Shown here: positions 27,429-38,734 of the stretch, one piece after another
Position numbering within the stretch: position 1 is the stretch's first letter
Layout of the letters: every line of letters starts with the position of its first letter
Assembly: GCA_013399305.1 (NCBI GenBank)
Contig: VXAI01000020.1
Span: forward strand, 3,100,371 to 3,164,370
Reading direction: 5' to 3'
DNA length: 64,000 bases
From: Rostratula benghalensis
Lineage: Eukaryota > Chordata > Aves > Charadriiformes > Rostratulidae
Made by a program: the position numbers and the translations under genes
Notes under the pieces: model-generated
Seen by the model: only the letters and a program-made list of their open reading frames with translations
What the model was told of the DNA's origin: nothing
The model's database searches: none

Positions 27429-27443
27429 AAAAAAAAAAAAAAA
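27429..27443. repeat. Poly(A) tract, 15 A
   Basis: Fifteen consecutive A after TTTTATT; no retrocopy is recognisable next to it. Confidence 0.9.
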
Positions 27444-28024
27444 GTGTCATTAGTATCTAGCAGATTAAGCTTTGCATTAAATCCTTGTTAGTGTAATATA
27501 TTAGACTATGCACCACACGAAAATAAGATAAAGATCTTAGTTTGCTAGTATAACAGTGTGGCCAGAACCAATTCACAGCCACAGGAAAAGAAAAACTGAT
27601 GCTGAAAATTGGCATATTGAGATATTCTCACTGTTCAAGTCCAATTATCTCCTTGGTAACAAGTTCTTTCATTCATTACATATTCTATTGTCAGAACAAA
27701 CCATGTAATAGTGCTGTATCTGGGTCCGTGTACTGCTCCAGCAAATATGGAATACAGAAGCATAAATATGCAACCTGCTAACCAGTTTCTCATGCTTGCT
27801 GGAAAATTAAAATATCCTCGTGAATCCAGATCTGCCAGATGACAGTAATCCTCACTTTTCCTGTATACCTTTCCTTTCAGAGACAAGTCACCGGAAGTTA
27901 AAGGGCTCCAATTTATTTATTGACTGGTGAAAGAAGAAACTCCACCTGCTCATGTTTTAAAATCTCTTTCTCACAAACCAGTTGCGATTTCACCATGCCA
28001 ATGACCTCACTCAAATCAACACGG

Positions 28025-28100
28025 GATCACAGAATCATGGAATGGTTAGAGTTGGAAAGGATCTTAGAGGTCATGTAGTTTCAAACCTTCTGCCATGTGT
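28025..28100 (-). mobile_element. CR1 LINE 3' end, minus orientation
   Basis: The plus strand reads GGATCACAGAATCATGGAAT, then GTTAGAGTTGGAAAGGATCT and AGAGGTCATGTAGTTTCAAA, followed by CCTTCTGCCATG. This is the reverse complement of the standard CR1 3' terminus (terminal repeat, then the conserved 'ggttggaagggacctt...catctagttccaacc' block). The element is truncated to about 75 bp and diverged. It ends next to an unrelated AT-rich stretch with repeated TTATA-type words (28105-28180). Confidence 0.85.
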
Positions 28101-30107
28101 TATACGTTTTATAACTTTGTTGTATAAAGTTATATGTTATACATGCTTTATAATGTTTTATGTTCTATACATTTAATGCTTTTACATAGGTTAAGTGGAC
28201 TTTACCCAAAGCATGGATGAAATATACTGACGTGATTTACATAATACCTCAGATGCCATGTATACGGTTGCAGCTATACGTGCTGAAGGTAAATCTTGCT
28301 GCTGTTGATTTTTGTGACTGATTCCTGCTTAACTGTAATTAAGGTAATGGTTGCTTAGGGCTGAAAGTGGAAGAGGCCATTCATTCAATAATTATCAGAT
28401 CTTGTGTCAAGGAAACTCGCTACATGTGAAACTGCCTATTACAGCCTTGTGTACGCTGCTATCTGTTTCGGGCCAAGATCCAAAATCGTTGATGATCTAA
28501 AACAGCAGCTGGAGATTTCAACTGGGACAGAAGCCCATTTCTCTTTATTGCACAAGCACATAGGAAGAGATGTTCTGCCACCAAAGACTTGCAGTCTGGC
28601 TAAAACAAAGAAGGAGGATAGAATGGAAAGATGAAGGTAACTGGGACTGGAACGTGGCTTGTATATGACTTTATTATGGCTTCTTTTGTGAAGTTGTGCA
28701 TATAGTGAAAGAAAATACCAGAATATTTACCTTTTGGCTAGTTCCTTCTGGATGTTCAGGGGATCTGAAATAATTGTTTCTTGGGCCAAGGAATGATATT
28801 GCATAGTGCCAGTACTGTTAGAAACCAAGAACGACATGACATAAGAATGATGGCCACAGCTCCCTTGTGTAGGAGTATTACCATTTGTAGCAGGAGCTAT
28901 GTACCTTTTATGTTAGAGCCTGCCAGCCTGCTTATATCCTGCTGCTAAGTTATTGGTATTAACTTGGCATGTTCTGTCAGTCATTACCCTCAATGTCAAT
29001 CCAAAGCTTTTCTTGGTAGTAACAAAAGTGGGAGCCTTAGGACAGACGGCACTGCAGTGCACGAAGTAAATAAGAAGTCTGCCCTGCTGTAATAAAATCC
29101 AGTCTCTGTTAGAGTGAGGTGTGCTGCTGCTGCCAATGGCAGGGGTGGGTGATTGGAAGGAAACAATCTAGTGTAGGCACATAGTTATCACGTAGTTATC
29201 AGTTTTGACATTGGTTAGGGAAATAGTACATTGGGAAATGAGCCAAGGATGAGATACTAATCTTATTAGGCTTCACAGAATGTCCCAAGGACCAAATATC
29301 TGAATAACCTAGAGAAAGCTGTGTCTCCTGAAGTCAGATGAAAAGTCAAAACTAGTGCTTATGTGGTTCACAAATGCTGATGGGATCTAACAGTATCAGC
29401 ACAGTTATGTGTATGTGAACTCCTGTACATGTGATTATTTCATACAAAGCAGAGCTTCCAGTGAGGCTTCTTTCATCTGTATTGCACCACACAGGTGACA
29501 CTTGCTTGAGCCCCACTGTGTGCAGTTCAGCCTAACACCCACATCTGGATTTCCACTGGCAAGTCAGTAGTTTTATTCATAAGCACTCAAAAACATTCCT
29601 AATCTGAAAGCTCTTCCACTACACATTATATGTATATGGCTGACAAATGCACACTCTGAAGCGTGCTAAGGGTTACTTAGGAACACTTGCATTTTCCTTA
29701 GCCAAATTCAGCTGGAACGTTGTCTGAACATAGAGATCTCCCCAGTTACAGAGTACCATGATTATGGGACATTAGGTCCATGAAGAAGAGACATTGTGTA
29801 TATACTGGACTCTTCAGAGAAAACTGCCACAATCATCAATCTGATCTTGGACACTGACTTTTTAGGTATTTCTGTTTTATCACCTGACAAAAGAGATGTA
29901 ATACACTAGCAGTGCTGCTTTTCTGCTAACCCTTTCCAAGTTTAACATCAATGGGATTTGCTACAGTTTTTTCATAATGACACAGAGAAGAGTTTCTCGC
30001 TTAGACATACCGGGCAAGTGTTTTCACTTATCACAGAGCAAAAAGAATAGATCTAGAAAGGTCTGGGAAAAGTCTTTCCCAACTGGACATTGAAGCAATT
30101 TCTCATG

Positions 30108-30149
30108 AAAAAAAAACCCCAAACCCAAAACCAAAACAAAAAAAACCCC
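30108..30149. repeat. A/C-rich low-complexity tract
   Basis: Alternating A and C runs (AAAACCCCAAACCCAAAACC and similar). The open frame across it is an artefact of its composition. Confidence 0.9.
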
Positions 30150-31533
30150 AGTACTCTGTTTCAGTATTACTCATGTTACCAGACAGAAGAGAAGCACAAA
30201 ATCAATATTCATAAAAGTGGCCTGAATGACCATTCAAATACCCCTCCCTATGTAACATTAAGCATTGAAAGGAGGCCAAAAGATGACCACACACTACCCA
30301 CTGAAGTCTCAGTTAGATAAGAAACCACTGATTCTTGAGAGATGGATGTTTTCATTCTCCAAGGCAATGATAATGCCACTTAAAATACCACTATATTTCT
30401 GAGCTTTGAGCTAGCTGCTGTCCTCTGTAACTTTGAATGTATTTTAGGATTACTAGTGTTGAATTTGGAAAGAACATGAGGGTTTTAATACAAACATTAA
30501 CGTCAAAAGAGAATTCCAGATATGCATATTACAGGGTGCTTTCATAAGATTTTGATACTGGAAGCTAAACAGAAATTAAAGTACTTCCAAAAGGAATTTG
30601 GATAGGGAATAGGGATTTTCCCAGCCGAATCACAAGTTTATGAAGTCTGTTTGATGTGCATTTTTGAGGAGGACAGAGAGCCCTATGCCTGAGCTTTAAA
30701 ATAATTTAGAGACTGAAGTAGGGCACTATTAACTTTCCATGTTGACTTTCTTAATTAGTGTTGGTTCTCAGTGACTTCTAACTGTGGGTGAACCCCGTCT
30801 CCCACCATTAAGCCATGGCAAAATTCCGATTCATAGAAATACTGCATATCTACATTGGGATTTACTTCTAGGGCTATAAAATCTTGGCAGGTGGAAATTT
30901 ATATTGGCTCAATACAATTTGTATAGGTATTTTTTTCATTGGCCTAACTAAACAATAATTCTTCCTACTAAAATAAAGGCATTACTGGAGTTGGTTCTGG
31001 TGGGATTAGGTACTTAAGTTGGCAATTTTCCTTTATATTACTGCCATTGCTCTGGCATTCCTTTAGTTTCATCAGCAATGGAGCTGCAGTATAGGCCTTA
31101 ACAACTGAGGATGTGTTAACCACAACAGTGCTTGATCCAAGCACATCTAGACTTCATAATCCAGCCTTCATGTCTCACTCATCTTTTTTTTTCCTATGTA
31201 GGTTGTTCTTCCTGCTTGTATGATAGGTCTTTGTGGTGAATGACAAGATTTTCCCCAATATGTAGTCAATAATTCCAGCCCGTTCTTTCCTTTGGAGTCT
31301 TTTTCTATGTATTGTGCACGTTTGGGTGTCTATTTATTTAGGAATGTAGGAAACTTATTTGATTAACTTTAGTTACAAAGTGACTATAGCATGTATCATC
31401 TTTTGCAACAAGTTAGAGGTATCATAAAAGACAGAGACTGCCCAAGGGCCCCTATAGTGAGATGGACATGACGGGAAAAGAACTGAGACTCAGAGGAAAT
31501 CAGGCTTCATGAGTTCTTCTGCTCATGGAAGAA

Positions 31534-31564
31534 TTATTGTTGTTGTTGTTATTATTATTATTAC
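31534..31564. repeat. (TTG)n(TTA)n compound microsatellite
   Basis: TTG units pass directly into TTA units (TTGTTGTTGTTGTTATTATT). Confidence 0.9.
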
Positions 31565-32347
31565 TAAATGTATTCTCCTAAGGGCTGAAAATCCAGTGCT
31601 CTTTAAGTGACAGCCTTTGGTATGACAAGTATGTTTAAAAAAAAAAAAATGTGGTGAGAGAGATTACATCCCCTGAAGCTGGGGATATTTCTTACAGTAT
31701 TTCTTCTTCCCAGCTCATTATTTGTATGGCTGATTGTCGCAGTGCTACGTCTCCCATAGAGAGTTAAAAAAGCGATAAACAAATAGATCTCAATTTAGCA
31801 ACAGATCCTTCTGGGAGAATATTTGTAAAGCTGGAATTTTTCCATCTTCCAAATTTCCTGGTGATTTTGTATCTGAATGTTTTTCAGATATGAAAGTCTT
31901 TTCATATCAGCTTGACAGGAAGCAGTGCATACCACACTACTGTAAAGTACCTAGAGTTTGAAATGAGAGATGAACAACCTGGCTTAGCAGGGGATGTAGG
32001 AAGAATTGGTTCAGCCCTCGAGCCAAATCTCAAACCGACCCCAAACTAATTTGTGTCTGGCTGAATGTTGTCTTTGAATCTTATTTGTTCCAGGGTTCCC
32101 TGGAGAAAGGAGATAGCAGTGAATTTTGATCTGCCTCTTATGTAGGGAAGCCCCATAACTCATGAGATTTGAAAAGAGCATCTGGTGAAAGCCCAACAAG
32201 GAGTTGAAAAGGATGCATAAAAGACAGAAATAGGGCCCAAGTTCCTCAGAAGTTGTTTACCCTGTCTGCTAAAATGTCTCTTTGGCTGTTTCTCTGAGTC
32301 ATGCCATGATAATAACAATACTCTGCACTGTTATAAGGGTAGTTGGT

Positions 32348-32379
32348 GAGAGAAGAGAAGAAGAAGAGAAGAGAAAAAG
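32348..32379. repeat. GA-rich purine tract
   Basis: GAGAGAAGAGAAGAAGAAGA and continuation; an all-purine run of about 30 bases. Confidence 0.85.
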
Positions 32380-33821
32380 TGAGGTAGTTCCCTTTGCTCT
32401 AAGGCACCCTCAGTGAGTAATACATATGAGTCTTCACATTCAATTCCAGCTATCTCAATAAAAGGATTGTTTATTTGCCACAGGGTAGAAAACCAAAGGT
32501 AAACCAAAGAAGAAATAATCAGAAAATAAAAGTTAAGCAGACTGTAAGCACAGTAGAGCAGATTACTTCTGGGTATGTTTGACCCAGCTAAATAAATTAT
32601 CACAAAAAAAGCATTCAAGCTGGGGATGAAACCTGATGTCTTAAAACATGTTTAGTGTCTAAAGTTAAGCACCTAAGTCTAGATTGTGAGTGCTTAAAAA
32701 AATAAAAGAAAGAAAGAAAAAAAGGCATCTTTCCTAAGGTGTTCATATTTCTGCAGTTCTTACAAAAGTGAGCAGTACCTGAGGGGAACTGTGTTTTGCA
32801 CCTTTACAATTCAGGCACTCCACTTGTGACAACCCAGCACAGAGCTGCACTGAAACTTTAGGGCATCGTGTCACTTTGGCACCACCTCTCTTCCTTGCCT
32901 TCCTGCCCATGGATATGCAATGAAAATACATGGAAAGACACAACCAAGCAGCTTTGTATCTGGATTACAGCTTTGCTATAGGAAATGCGCTGAACTCCTG
33001 TTTGCACTGTGGTTGTTCCTAGTTTGCCTTTACGTTGTAAACTCTCATGTCTCCAACTCCTGCCATCTTGTTTGTCTAAACATTCTAGCTTCTCTGTGGG
33101 AGCATGGGAATGGGCCACATCCAAGCAAAGCTTGAGAAATATCAGCTGTCCTTTCCTTTTCAATTATGATGTACTCTTTTTTCTTTTCATTTCTGGAGGA
33201 AAAGGTTTCCAACTCAAGACCTGTTGTGGAAGGGATTCAATTGCCATAGTTCAGATATGAAAACTTGTATGGTATTCATACTTCCAGTTGATTTCAGTGG
33301 GAAATTAGGGAGGTAAATAAGAGTTAGGAATACTTTCATGGACCTAGAGACCACGCTCAGTAATGCAATGCATCTCTCCCAGGCAAGCAGATGGAAGTTG
33401 GTTTTGCTGTAAAATTGCCTTAGCAGATACTGTGGAAGATACATGATCTGACCTGTACATTTTGAACACTACAAAGTCCATTTTTCTCTCATTATTTCAC
33501 AATCAGTTTTGGTTTACTGTATACTTGTATTTACATTTAATCAAATAATTCCAGTCCAATTCCATTGTATAAATTGGTCCTCCAGGTGTTCACATAAAAT
33601 CCCATTAGCGTGTTTTCTCTCAGGACATCTTGGTATACAATATACCATTACTATGAAAATGGAAATGACTGTATTCCCAGGCAGGTGAATTGTTGCATAG
33701 CAAAACTGCCATGGTAGTACAACTGCCATGCTACTAAATTTTAACACTTAAATTTTCTTATACGGTAAAATTCTTATCAGAAATGCAGGACAATGACTGT
33801 CACACATAATATCTGCTGGGG

Positions 33822-33843
<22 letters not shown>
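33822..33843. repeat. Poly(T) tract, 22 T
   Basis: Twenty-two T after GCTGGGG. On the minus strand this is an A tail, but no SINE or retrocopy body is recognisable next to it. Confidence 0.9.
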
Positions 33844-33852
<9 letters not shown>

Positions 33853-33959
33853 CAAAAATCAATCTAGCTGCATGAGTTGTGAGAGCAGGAACTCCCTCCC
33901 CAACCTCTACCATATGTTCCAAATGAACTGCTGCATTCACATGAGCAAAACGGAGCTGG

Positions 33960-34070
33960 AAATAGAAACTGGAGCCCAGATCCTCCTTTGGCATAAACTA
34001 GTACAATTACAATGAAGCTAGTACAATTACAATGAAGTTAATGTAAAGCAAGGATATGGCCCTTAAAATT
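33960..34070 (+). mobile_element. Ancient CR1-L3-like 3' end relic
   Basis: The stretch CCCAGATCCTCCTTTGGCAT, AAACTAGTACAATTACAATG and later GTTAATGTAAAGCAAGGATA with TGGCCC resembles the old amniote CR1/L3-type 3' sequence, a near-palindrome of the form 'agatcctc-gctggtgtaaat ... ccattgaagtcaatgg ... atttacaccagctgaggatctggccc'. It is very diverged. It contains an exact 20-bp tandem duplication (33998-34017 and 34018-34037). Orientation is uncertain because the consensus is itself palindromic. Confidence 0.45.
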
Positions 34071-34354
34071 TCATTTATTTTCTTAACCACTAGAAGAGGA
34101 GCATCCCTGCTTTGCAGCAATTCTTGCTTTAAAACATGGAAATGAGGGTGTCCCCTTTGGAAGCGTTGTGCTATATATCACCTGCAAAATTCTTGGTAGA
34201 AAATTTAACTTAAAATCAATATTTTTTAAGACCTTTATATGTTTTCACAATAACATTAAGTTAGCTTAGGCTGGAATGTTAGCTATAGAAAATGAGGAAC
34301 CTATCTGTTTTATCTCATCTCATCTCACCTGTTTTTGTCAAAATGTGTCTGGGT

Positions 34355-35065
34355 TAATGACACCACGCTGAAGCAACAGGGAAACCCTGACAGAGTTCTG
34401 AAGATTGGGAACAGTCAGAAGGGATTTACAGAAGGCAAACTGTGCTTGTTTAGCCCAAATGTTTTCTCTGGTGAAATGCCAGATTCTGTGGCTAAGTGGA
34501 GACAACAGGGCTGATCTGCTTGTCTTCTTCATCAACAACCTGTGTGACGGGATGGCATGAGCCAGCACTCTGCAAGGCTGTGGATGGCACCAGTTTGGGG
34601 GATGTAGCTGGCCTGCTGGAAGGTAGGGCTGCTGGGGAGCGACCTTAGCAAGCTAGATGAATGGGCAGAGAGGAGTCTCACAGAGTTCAGAGAAAGCAAA
34701 GGTAAATTCCTGTGCCTGGAACAGAATAATCCCATGCATGGGTACCAGCTGAGATCGACTGGGAAAAAAGCAGTTTTCCAGAAAGGGACCTTGCAGTCCT
34801 GGTGGTCAGTTAAATGTGCCAGCAGTGTGTACTTATGGGAAAGAAAGCTAACCACATCCTGAGCTGCGTTAGCAGGAATGCATCCAGCAGATTAAACAAA
34901 CTGATTTTCTGCTTTGCTCCATATTCACAAGCTGCACTTGGATTGTTGTGCCTGGTTTATGGCCAGCTAAAAAAGACTTGTTGACAAACTGGAAAGAGTC
35001 CAGAGGAGGACTGCTAAGAGATTGAGGAGACTGGAGGATGTGACATACAAGGAAAGTCTAAGCTT
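34355..35065 (+). mobile_element. CR1 LINE, decayed RT-domain segment
   Basis: Successive blocks match CR1 ORF2 nucleotide sequence in order on the plus strand. They are a CAGAAGGGATTTACAGAAGG block (the KG-SCLTN region, about 34417), TTCATCAACAACCTGTG, ATGGCACCAGTTTGGGGGAT (which should encode the ADDTSLGG catalytic region but is damaged), GGGCAGAGAGGAGTC, CAGAATAATCCCATGCATGG, AAGGGACCTTGCAGTCCTGG, CCAGCAGTGTGTACTTATGG, AAGCTAACCACATCCTGAGC, and GAGTCCAGAGGAGGACTGC. Frameshifts and stops are frequent and parts are deleted, so no protein can be made. The same copy appears to continue at 35090-35200 and 35965-36135. Confidence 0.85.
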
Positions 35066-35089
35066 CTGTGTGTGTGTTTCTTAATGTTT

Positions 35090-35205
35090 CCATTACCTGA
35101 TGAAGGGTTACAGGGAGCACAGAGCCTGCCTCTTCTCTGATGTGCACAGAAAGAGGATGCGAGACAGCATTAACGAGTTGCAGAAAGAGAAACTGAAGAA
35201 TTCTC
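35090..35205 (+). mobile_element. CR1 LINE, C-terminal ORF2 continuation
   Basis: After a short T/G-rich gap, the sequence TACCTGATGAAGGGTTACAG, then GCCTCTTCTCTGATGTGCAC, AGAAAGAGGATGCGAGACAG and GAGTTGCAGAAAGAGAAACT follows the layout of the CR1 ORF2 end ('tacctgaagggg...', '...gtgcccagtgacaggac-agaggcaa-gggcacaaactg'). Orientation and order agree with the upstream fragment. Similarity is weak and fades at about 35205. Confidence 0.6.
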
Positions 35206-35964
35206 AACACAATGGGTGTTGAGACAGATTCACCTGTATCAAGGCATATTAGTGAGATCCATCCATAGCTGATGGTATACAATGATTCTGATGATGAAAG
35301 CTACTTTTGTAGAAAAATATAAGGGTAACAAAGGAGAGGCAGACAAACAGACAGAAAGAAGCTACAAAGGAAACTGCTCACAGGTCAGCTGGGAAGGGAA
35401 GTGATGAGGCTCCTCAAAGGAGCATCCTCCTTGCATCTCTCTCCTACATGGCAGGGTCCCTGGATAGTAATTTTTCCATAGTAAGTCTGTAGTTTCCACC
35501 AGCCCTTACTCAAACTCCTTATTGGTTGTTCCTTCTGAGGAACATTAGCACTGGTTGGAGCACACTTTGATGAAGGGCAGGTGCTGTGTGCTGATTGGAG
35601 GTTGAGCTTTGTGTATTTGCATTGTTGGTCCCCTAATGTAACCTAAAAGTTACAGCTGAAGGAAGAAGGAGGAGAAAGGAAGAAAGAAGGGCTGATTGTC
35701 ACAGATCCCCTTACAACAATGCTATCCGTGTTTGCAGGTGCATGAGAGAAACAGCATGAAGAAACAGCATGAAAGCAACAAAGGAAAGATACTGTGGTAA
35801 ACTGGAAAAACACTGCCCTGGAAGCTTGAGTGCAAGGGTACAAAGCTGGGCATGAAAAGGCAGTCTACAACATGGCAGGCAGAAGTCCATTTGGAAGGCA
35901 AAAGGCTAAGTCATCTAAGGCACCGTGCAGTGAGGCTTAGGGGAAGAATCATTCACTAAGAGAG
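35206..35964 (+). other. Unidentified ~750-bp insert splitting a CR1 copy
   Basis: The CR1 copy ends at about 35205 and its 3' part resumes at about 35965. The roughly 750 bp between have no CR1 similarity that I can see. Contents: a purine-rich run at 35657-35690, an exact tandem pair of the 13-mer GAAACAGCATGAA at 35748-35773, and no long open frame on the plus strand. No terminal inverted repeats or clear target-site duplication were visible by eye, so the type of element (solo LTR, DNA transposon or old deletion/rearrangement) is undecided. Strand is nominal. Confidence 0.4.
35657..35690. repeat. Purine-rich tract
   Basis: GAAGGAAGAAGGAGGAGAAA and continuation; lies inside the unidentified insert in the CR1. 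Confidence 0.85.
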
Positions 35965-36135
35965 TTGTTTGCACTGAGACAGGAGCCCAGAGACACTGTG
36001 AAATCTACATCCTCAGAGACACTCAAAGCTTGACTGTACCAACCCTTGAAAGTAGCCTTGCTCTGAGGTTGAGGCAAGGGGTTGGGCTCATTCCCAGAGC
36101 TCTCTTCCAGCTTACATTTTCTTATGATTCTCTAT
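35965..36135 (+). mobile_element. CR1 LINE 3' end
   Basis: The order of blocks matches the CR1 3' end: CACTGAGACAGGAGCCCAGA, GACACTGTGAAATCTACATC, CTCAGAGACACTCAAAGC, TTGACTGTACC, AAGGGGTTGGGCTC, then CAGAGCTCTCTTCCAGCTTA and TTATGATTCTCTAT (compare 'gagaggttgtggagtctccatccttggagatactcaaa ... ggggttggactagatgatctccagaggtcccttccaacc ... attctgtgattctgtg'). The terminal repeat has decayed. It probably belongs to the same insertion as 34355-35205. Confidence 0.8.
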
Positions 36136-36584
36136 AAACAGTGTTCGGTATCATCAGCACTGTAAAGGTATGTCAAATATGGTAACTGAAGACTTAAAAT
36201 CTTGTCTAAAAACTCCTGTGATGGGAGAAGACAGAGTTCATGCTTACACTGGAGATATTTTGATCTTTATAAGAAGATGATTAAAAAAAAAGATTATTTT
36301 AATTGACATAATTTTTATAGGGATTTCATCTTTTTTACTCTCTTTGGATTGTGATTTATGAAAAATGTAAAAGATGATTCAAGCATTAAGTACCAAACAC
36401 ACTGAAGGTTTTGCAGCTATATTTGACTCAATAGTGACTTCAATCAAAGCTATAATAGTGAAGCTTTCTTAATGTAATGAAATCTCCTTAATAACACTAT
36501 TAATAAAAATGAAAGTGTTTACTGCCTCCCTAACACTAAAAAATCACCCTCACACATCAACAGTTCTTCTGTTTTCTTCCCCAG

Positions 36585-36649
36585 ACTTTCCAGCAGATAT
36601 TCCTGGAGAGATAGTCTTTGCCAAAGTTTATAAAAAGGAACAGGAACAG
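36585..36649 (+). CDS. Candidate 65-nt internal coding exon, gene unknown
   Basis: Seen: a long pyrimidine-rich tract ending in CCCCAG at 36584 forms a strong 3' splice site, and CAG|GTGAGTA at 36650 is a near-perfect 5' splice site. Between them only one of the three frames is open. It uses the first two bases to finish a split codon and then gives 21 codons, starting FPADIPGEIVFAK and ending YKKEQEQ, so the exon would be phase 1 in and phase 0 out. The peptide is charged at its end and has no membrane segment. I do not recognise the protein family. No partner exon with matching phase was found, although flanking introns could easily exceed the window. It lies about 450 bp downstream of a CR1 3' end. 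It could be a chance pairing of splice-like signals or a pseudo-exon. Confidence 0.35.
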
Positions 36650-38734
36650 GTGAGTAAATATATCTATAACATGCATGTTTAGAGAGTTATACAAATGAAA
36701 CCTGAATTCTTTCTATTTACTATAAATCAGAGTTGAGGTAAACGAGGCCCTGTCCATATTCTAGGTGAATTCAGTCAATCCAATTTAGGATCAAATTTAA
36801 AAACAGCCTCCAGCACAGTGACCAGCCTCTGTGCAACCTAGCCAGCTACATTACAAAACAATTTCATTAGCTCACAGTTCCTAACTAGCATTTGAGAACT
36901 GTGAGGATTTTCTTTTTTTATATATGCCCTAGAAGGGAAAGTGAAAGGGTTATGGGGCTGATGTCATTCCTATATGGGTGAGTGGACTAAAAGACTTGAG
37001 TGAGCTGGAAACTTGGGATGCTGTTACAGCTCTAGTCTGTATCAGACTCTTGAGATATTCCTATACAGTATTAGGTTGAGCTGTTGAGAAAATGAAATTC
37101 ATATTTTTCCTATTCAGAGCAAAATTTTAATCTTGACAGTGCAGCCTTAAAGAAAGTGTGTAATTTTTAAATTTTTTTAAATATAATTGTCTCCATGGAC
37201 AGTTGAATGACTGATGGGTGCAGACAACTCAAAAAATTATCAGAACCATATTGTTTTCTGATGGAGGGAATTATTCGGTGCAATTATTTATTTACAAGAT
37301 GCAGGGTGGCATGGTTGTTCCCTGCAAATAGACACAAGAAACCCAGAGGAAACTGCAGGAGATCAGGATTATGCTTTTTCCATGTCCAGAAGTTAGCCAA
37401 GGGGACAGTGCCATTTACACTGATAAAATCCAACTATGTACCTTTGCCTGCAAGAATGAAAAAGGAAGTTTTTTAAAGTACTGTTGGAGATGTGTAGACT
37501 GATCTGTGGGCCTAGATATTCAAGAGTTAGCCTTGTCTGCTTCTGATGTTACTGAGAGTCTGTTAGAGCAAGTTTTCAGCAGCCAGTTGAGTGAGGGTCC
37601 ACAGCTGTGAAATAAGGACATCATATGATGTAAAGTTAGACAATTGAGATTGAATCAACCCTGTAAATACATATGATATGCTTAAGTTTCATGCAAACTG
37701 AACAACCTTATGTAAAAAAAAAAACAAAGCTCAGAAAAAGAACTGTATCTACAGCACTTTATCTTTGCACATTACTTTCTTGATTATTCCCTTGTTCGTA
37801 TGCTGCTAACATTCAGAAGCACTAAGGGCACATAAGGGACTATGGAAAGTTAGATCATTGCTCACCACAGGAGGTATGCACAGCTGAGTGTGGACAGTGC
37901 TGGTCACATCCTTCTAGTGAGTTTTGAGGGGTGCTCTGCAGACACCGTCAAGACCAGACTGGCTGAATAGCAAGACTGCCAGTGAGGTCTCACATACAAG
38001 AGAAGGCTTCCTTCTCAAAATTCATTCAGTCTGAGCATACTGGTTGGCCCGTTGAGCTGCCTGGTGGTTTAGCACCTACACACCCAGGTACATCCAGCCA
38101 GCAGGTCTGTTATACCACCACTTGCTCAGGTGATGGAAAAGAAGATTGCACGGAATCTAAAAAGATCACTTAGTTTCAGCCCATCTCCTTGATCTAAAGT
38201 TGGGTTAACCTTTGTTATAAGGAATACTTGAAGTCTATACTGACTATTATATTTTTAACTGTCAAATAATGCCAAACTGGGGTTGCTGTACTTACCACTG
38301 AGTGATCTCTTGCTTACTGCCTGGTCTGCCATCAGCCATGCACTGCTACGTCTGCTGCTATAAATTTGATGGGGGAACTGAAAATGCAGGAACTGCCCAA
38401 CACATACAGTCATATTTTTCCCTGCTTTGTTCTTCATTGCGGAGATCAAGAGAGGACTAGCTAATGTATTCTATTGTTAATTTGCCTTTGTAAGATATTG
38501 CTCCCTGAGCCTTGAGATAGAAGGGTATATCTTCTGCTAATCCAACCCTCTAGAGGCATTTTAGCAGCTAATCTGGTTGAATCAAATCATTCCTGCTGCA
38601 TATGATTAATTTTGGGCCAATTTAATTTTTATTAGTCATGGGTTTCAGTCACCTACAGTTGCACGACTATAATTGCCCTTGAGCACATGGAATTTCTTTT
38701 TAGATTTGATTTGAAAATACATTGGGGTAGCCCC
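36650..38734. other. Non-coding sequence downstream of the exon candidate
   Basis: AT-rich unique sequence. No second exon with a compatible phase-0 acceptor stands out. Frames at 37207-37476 (89 codons) and 37982-38173 are unremarkable. Confidence 0.65.
38565..38710. promoter_or_regulatory. Possible conserved non-coding element
   Basis: Repeat-free AT-rich sequence dense in homeodomain-type words (GATTAATTTTGGGCCAATTT, AATTTTTATTAGTCATGGG) with CCAAT on the minus strand. Such sequence is typical of developmental enhancers in gene deserts. Conservation cannot be tested from one sequence, so this is only a pointer. Confidence 0.15.

Larger units (their letters stand above)
21272..28024. other. 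Non-coding unique sequence
   Basis: 21272-21420 may be further decayed CR1 on the minus strand, but similarity is not visible by eye. The rest has microsatellites and GC-richer patches (23520-24300 and 26230-26610) with frames up to 124 codons, none recognisable. No splice-bounded exon was found. Confidence 0.65.
28101..33959. other. Non-coding unique sequence
   Basis: About 5.9 kb with microsatellites only. Near 29040-29165 a TGTAATAAAATCC word and a following GCCAATGGCAGGGGTGGGT patch could be an old LTR or CR1 scrap, too short to call. GTTGATTTCAGTGGG at 33287 resembles the old CR1-like core motif. Confidence 0.65.

Noticed and set aside
29040..29165. Possible LTR end or CR1 scrap around TGTAATAAAATCC and GCCAATGGCAGGGG
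   Set aside because: Matches are single short words with no ordered block structure.
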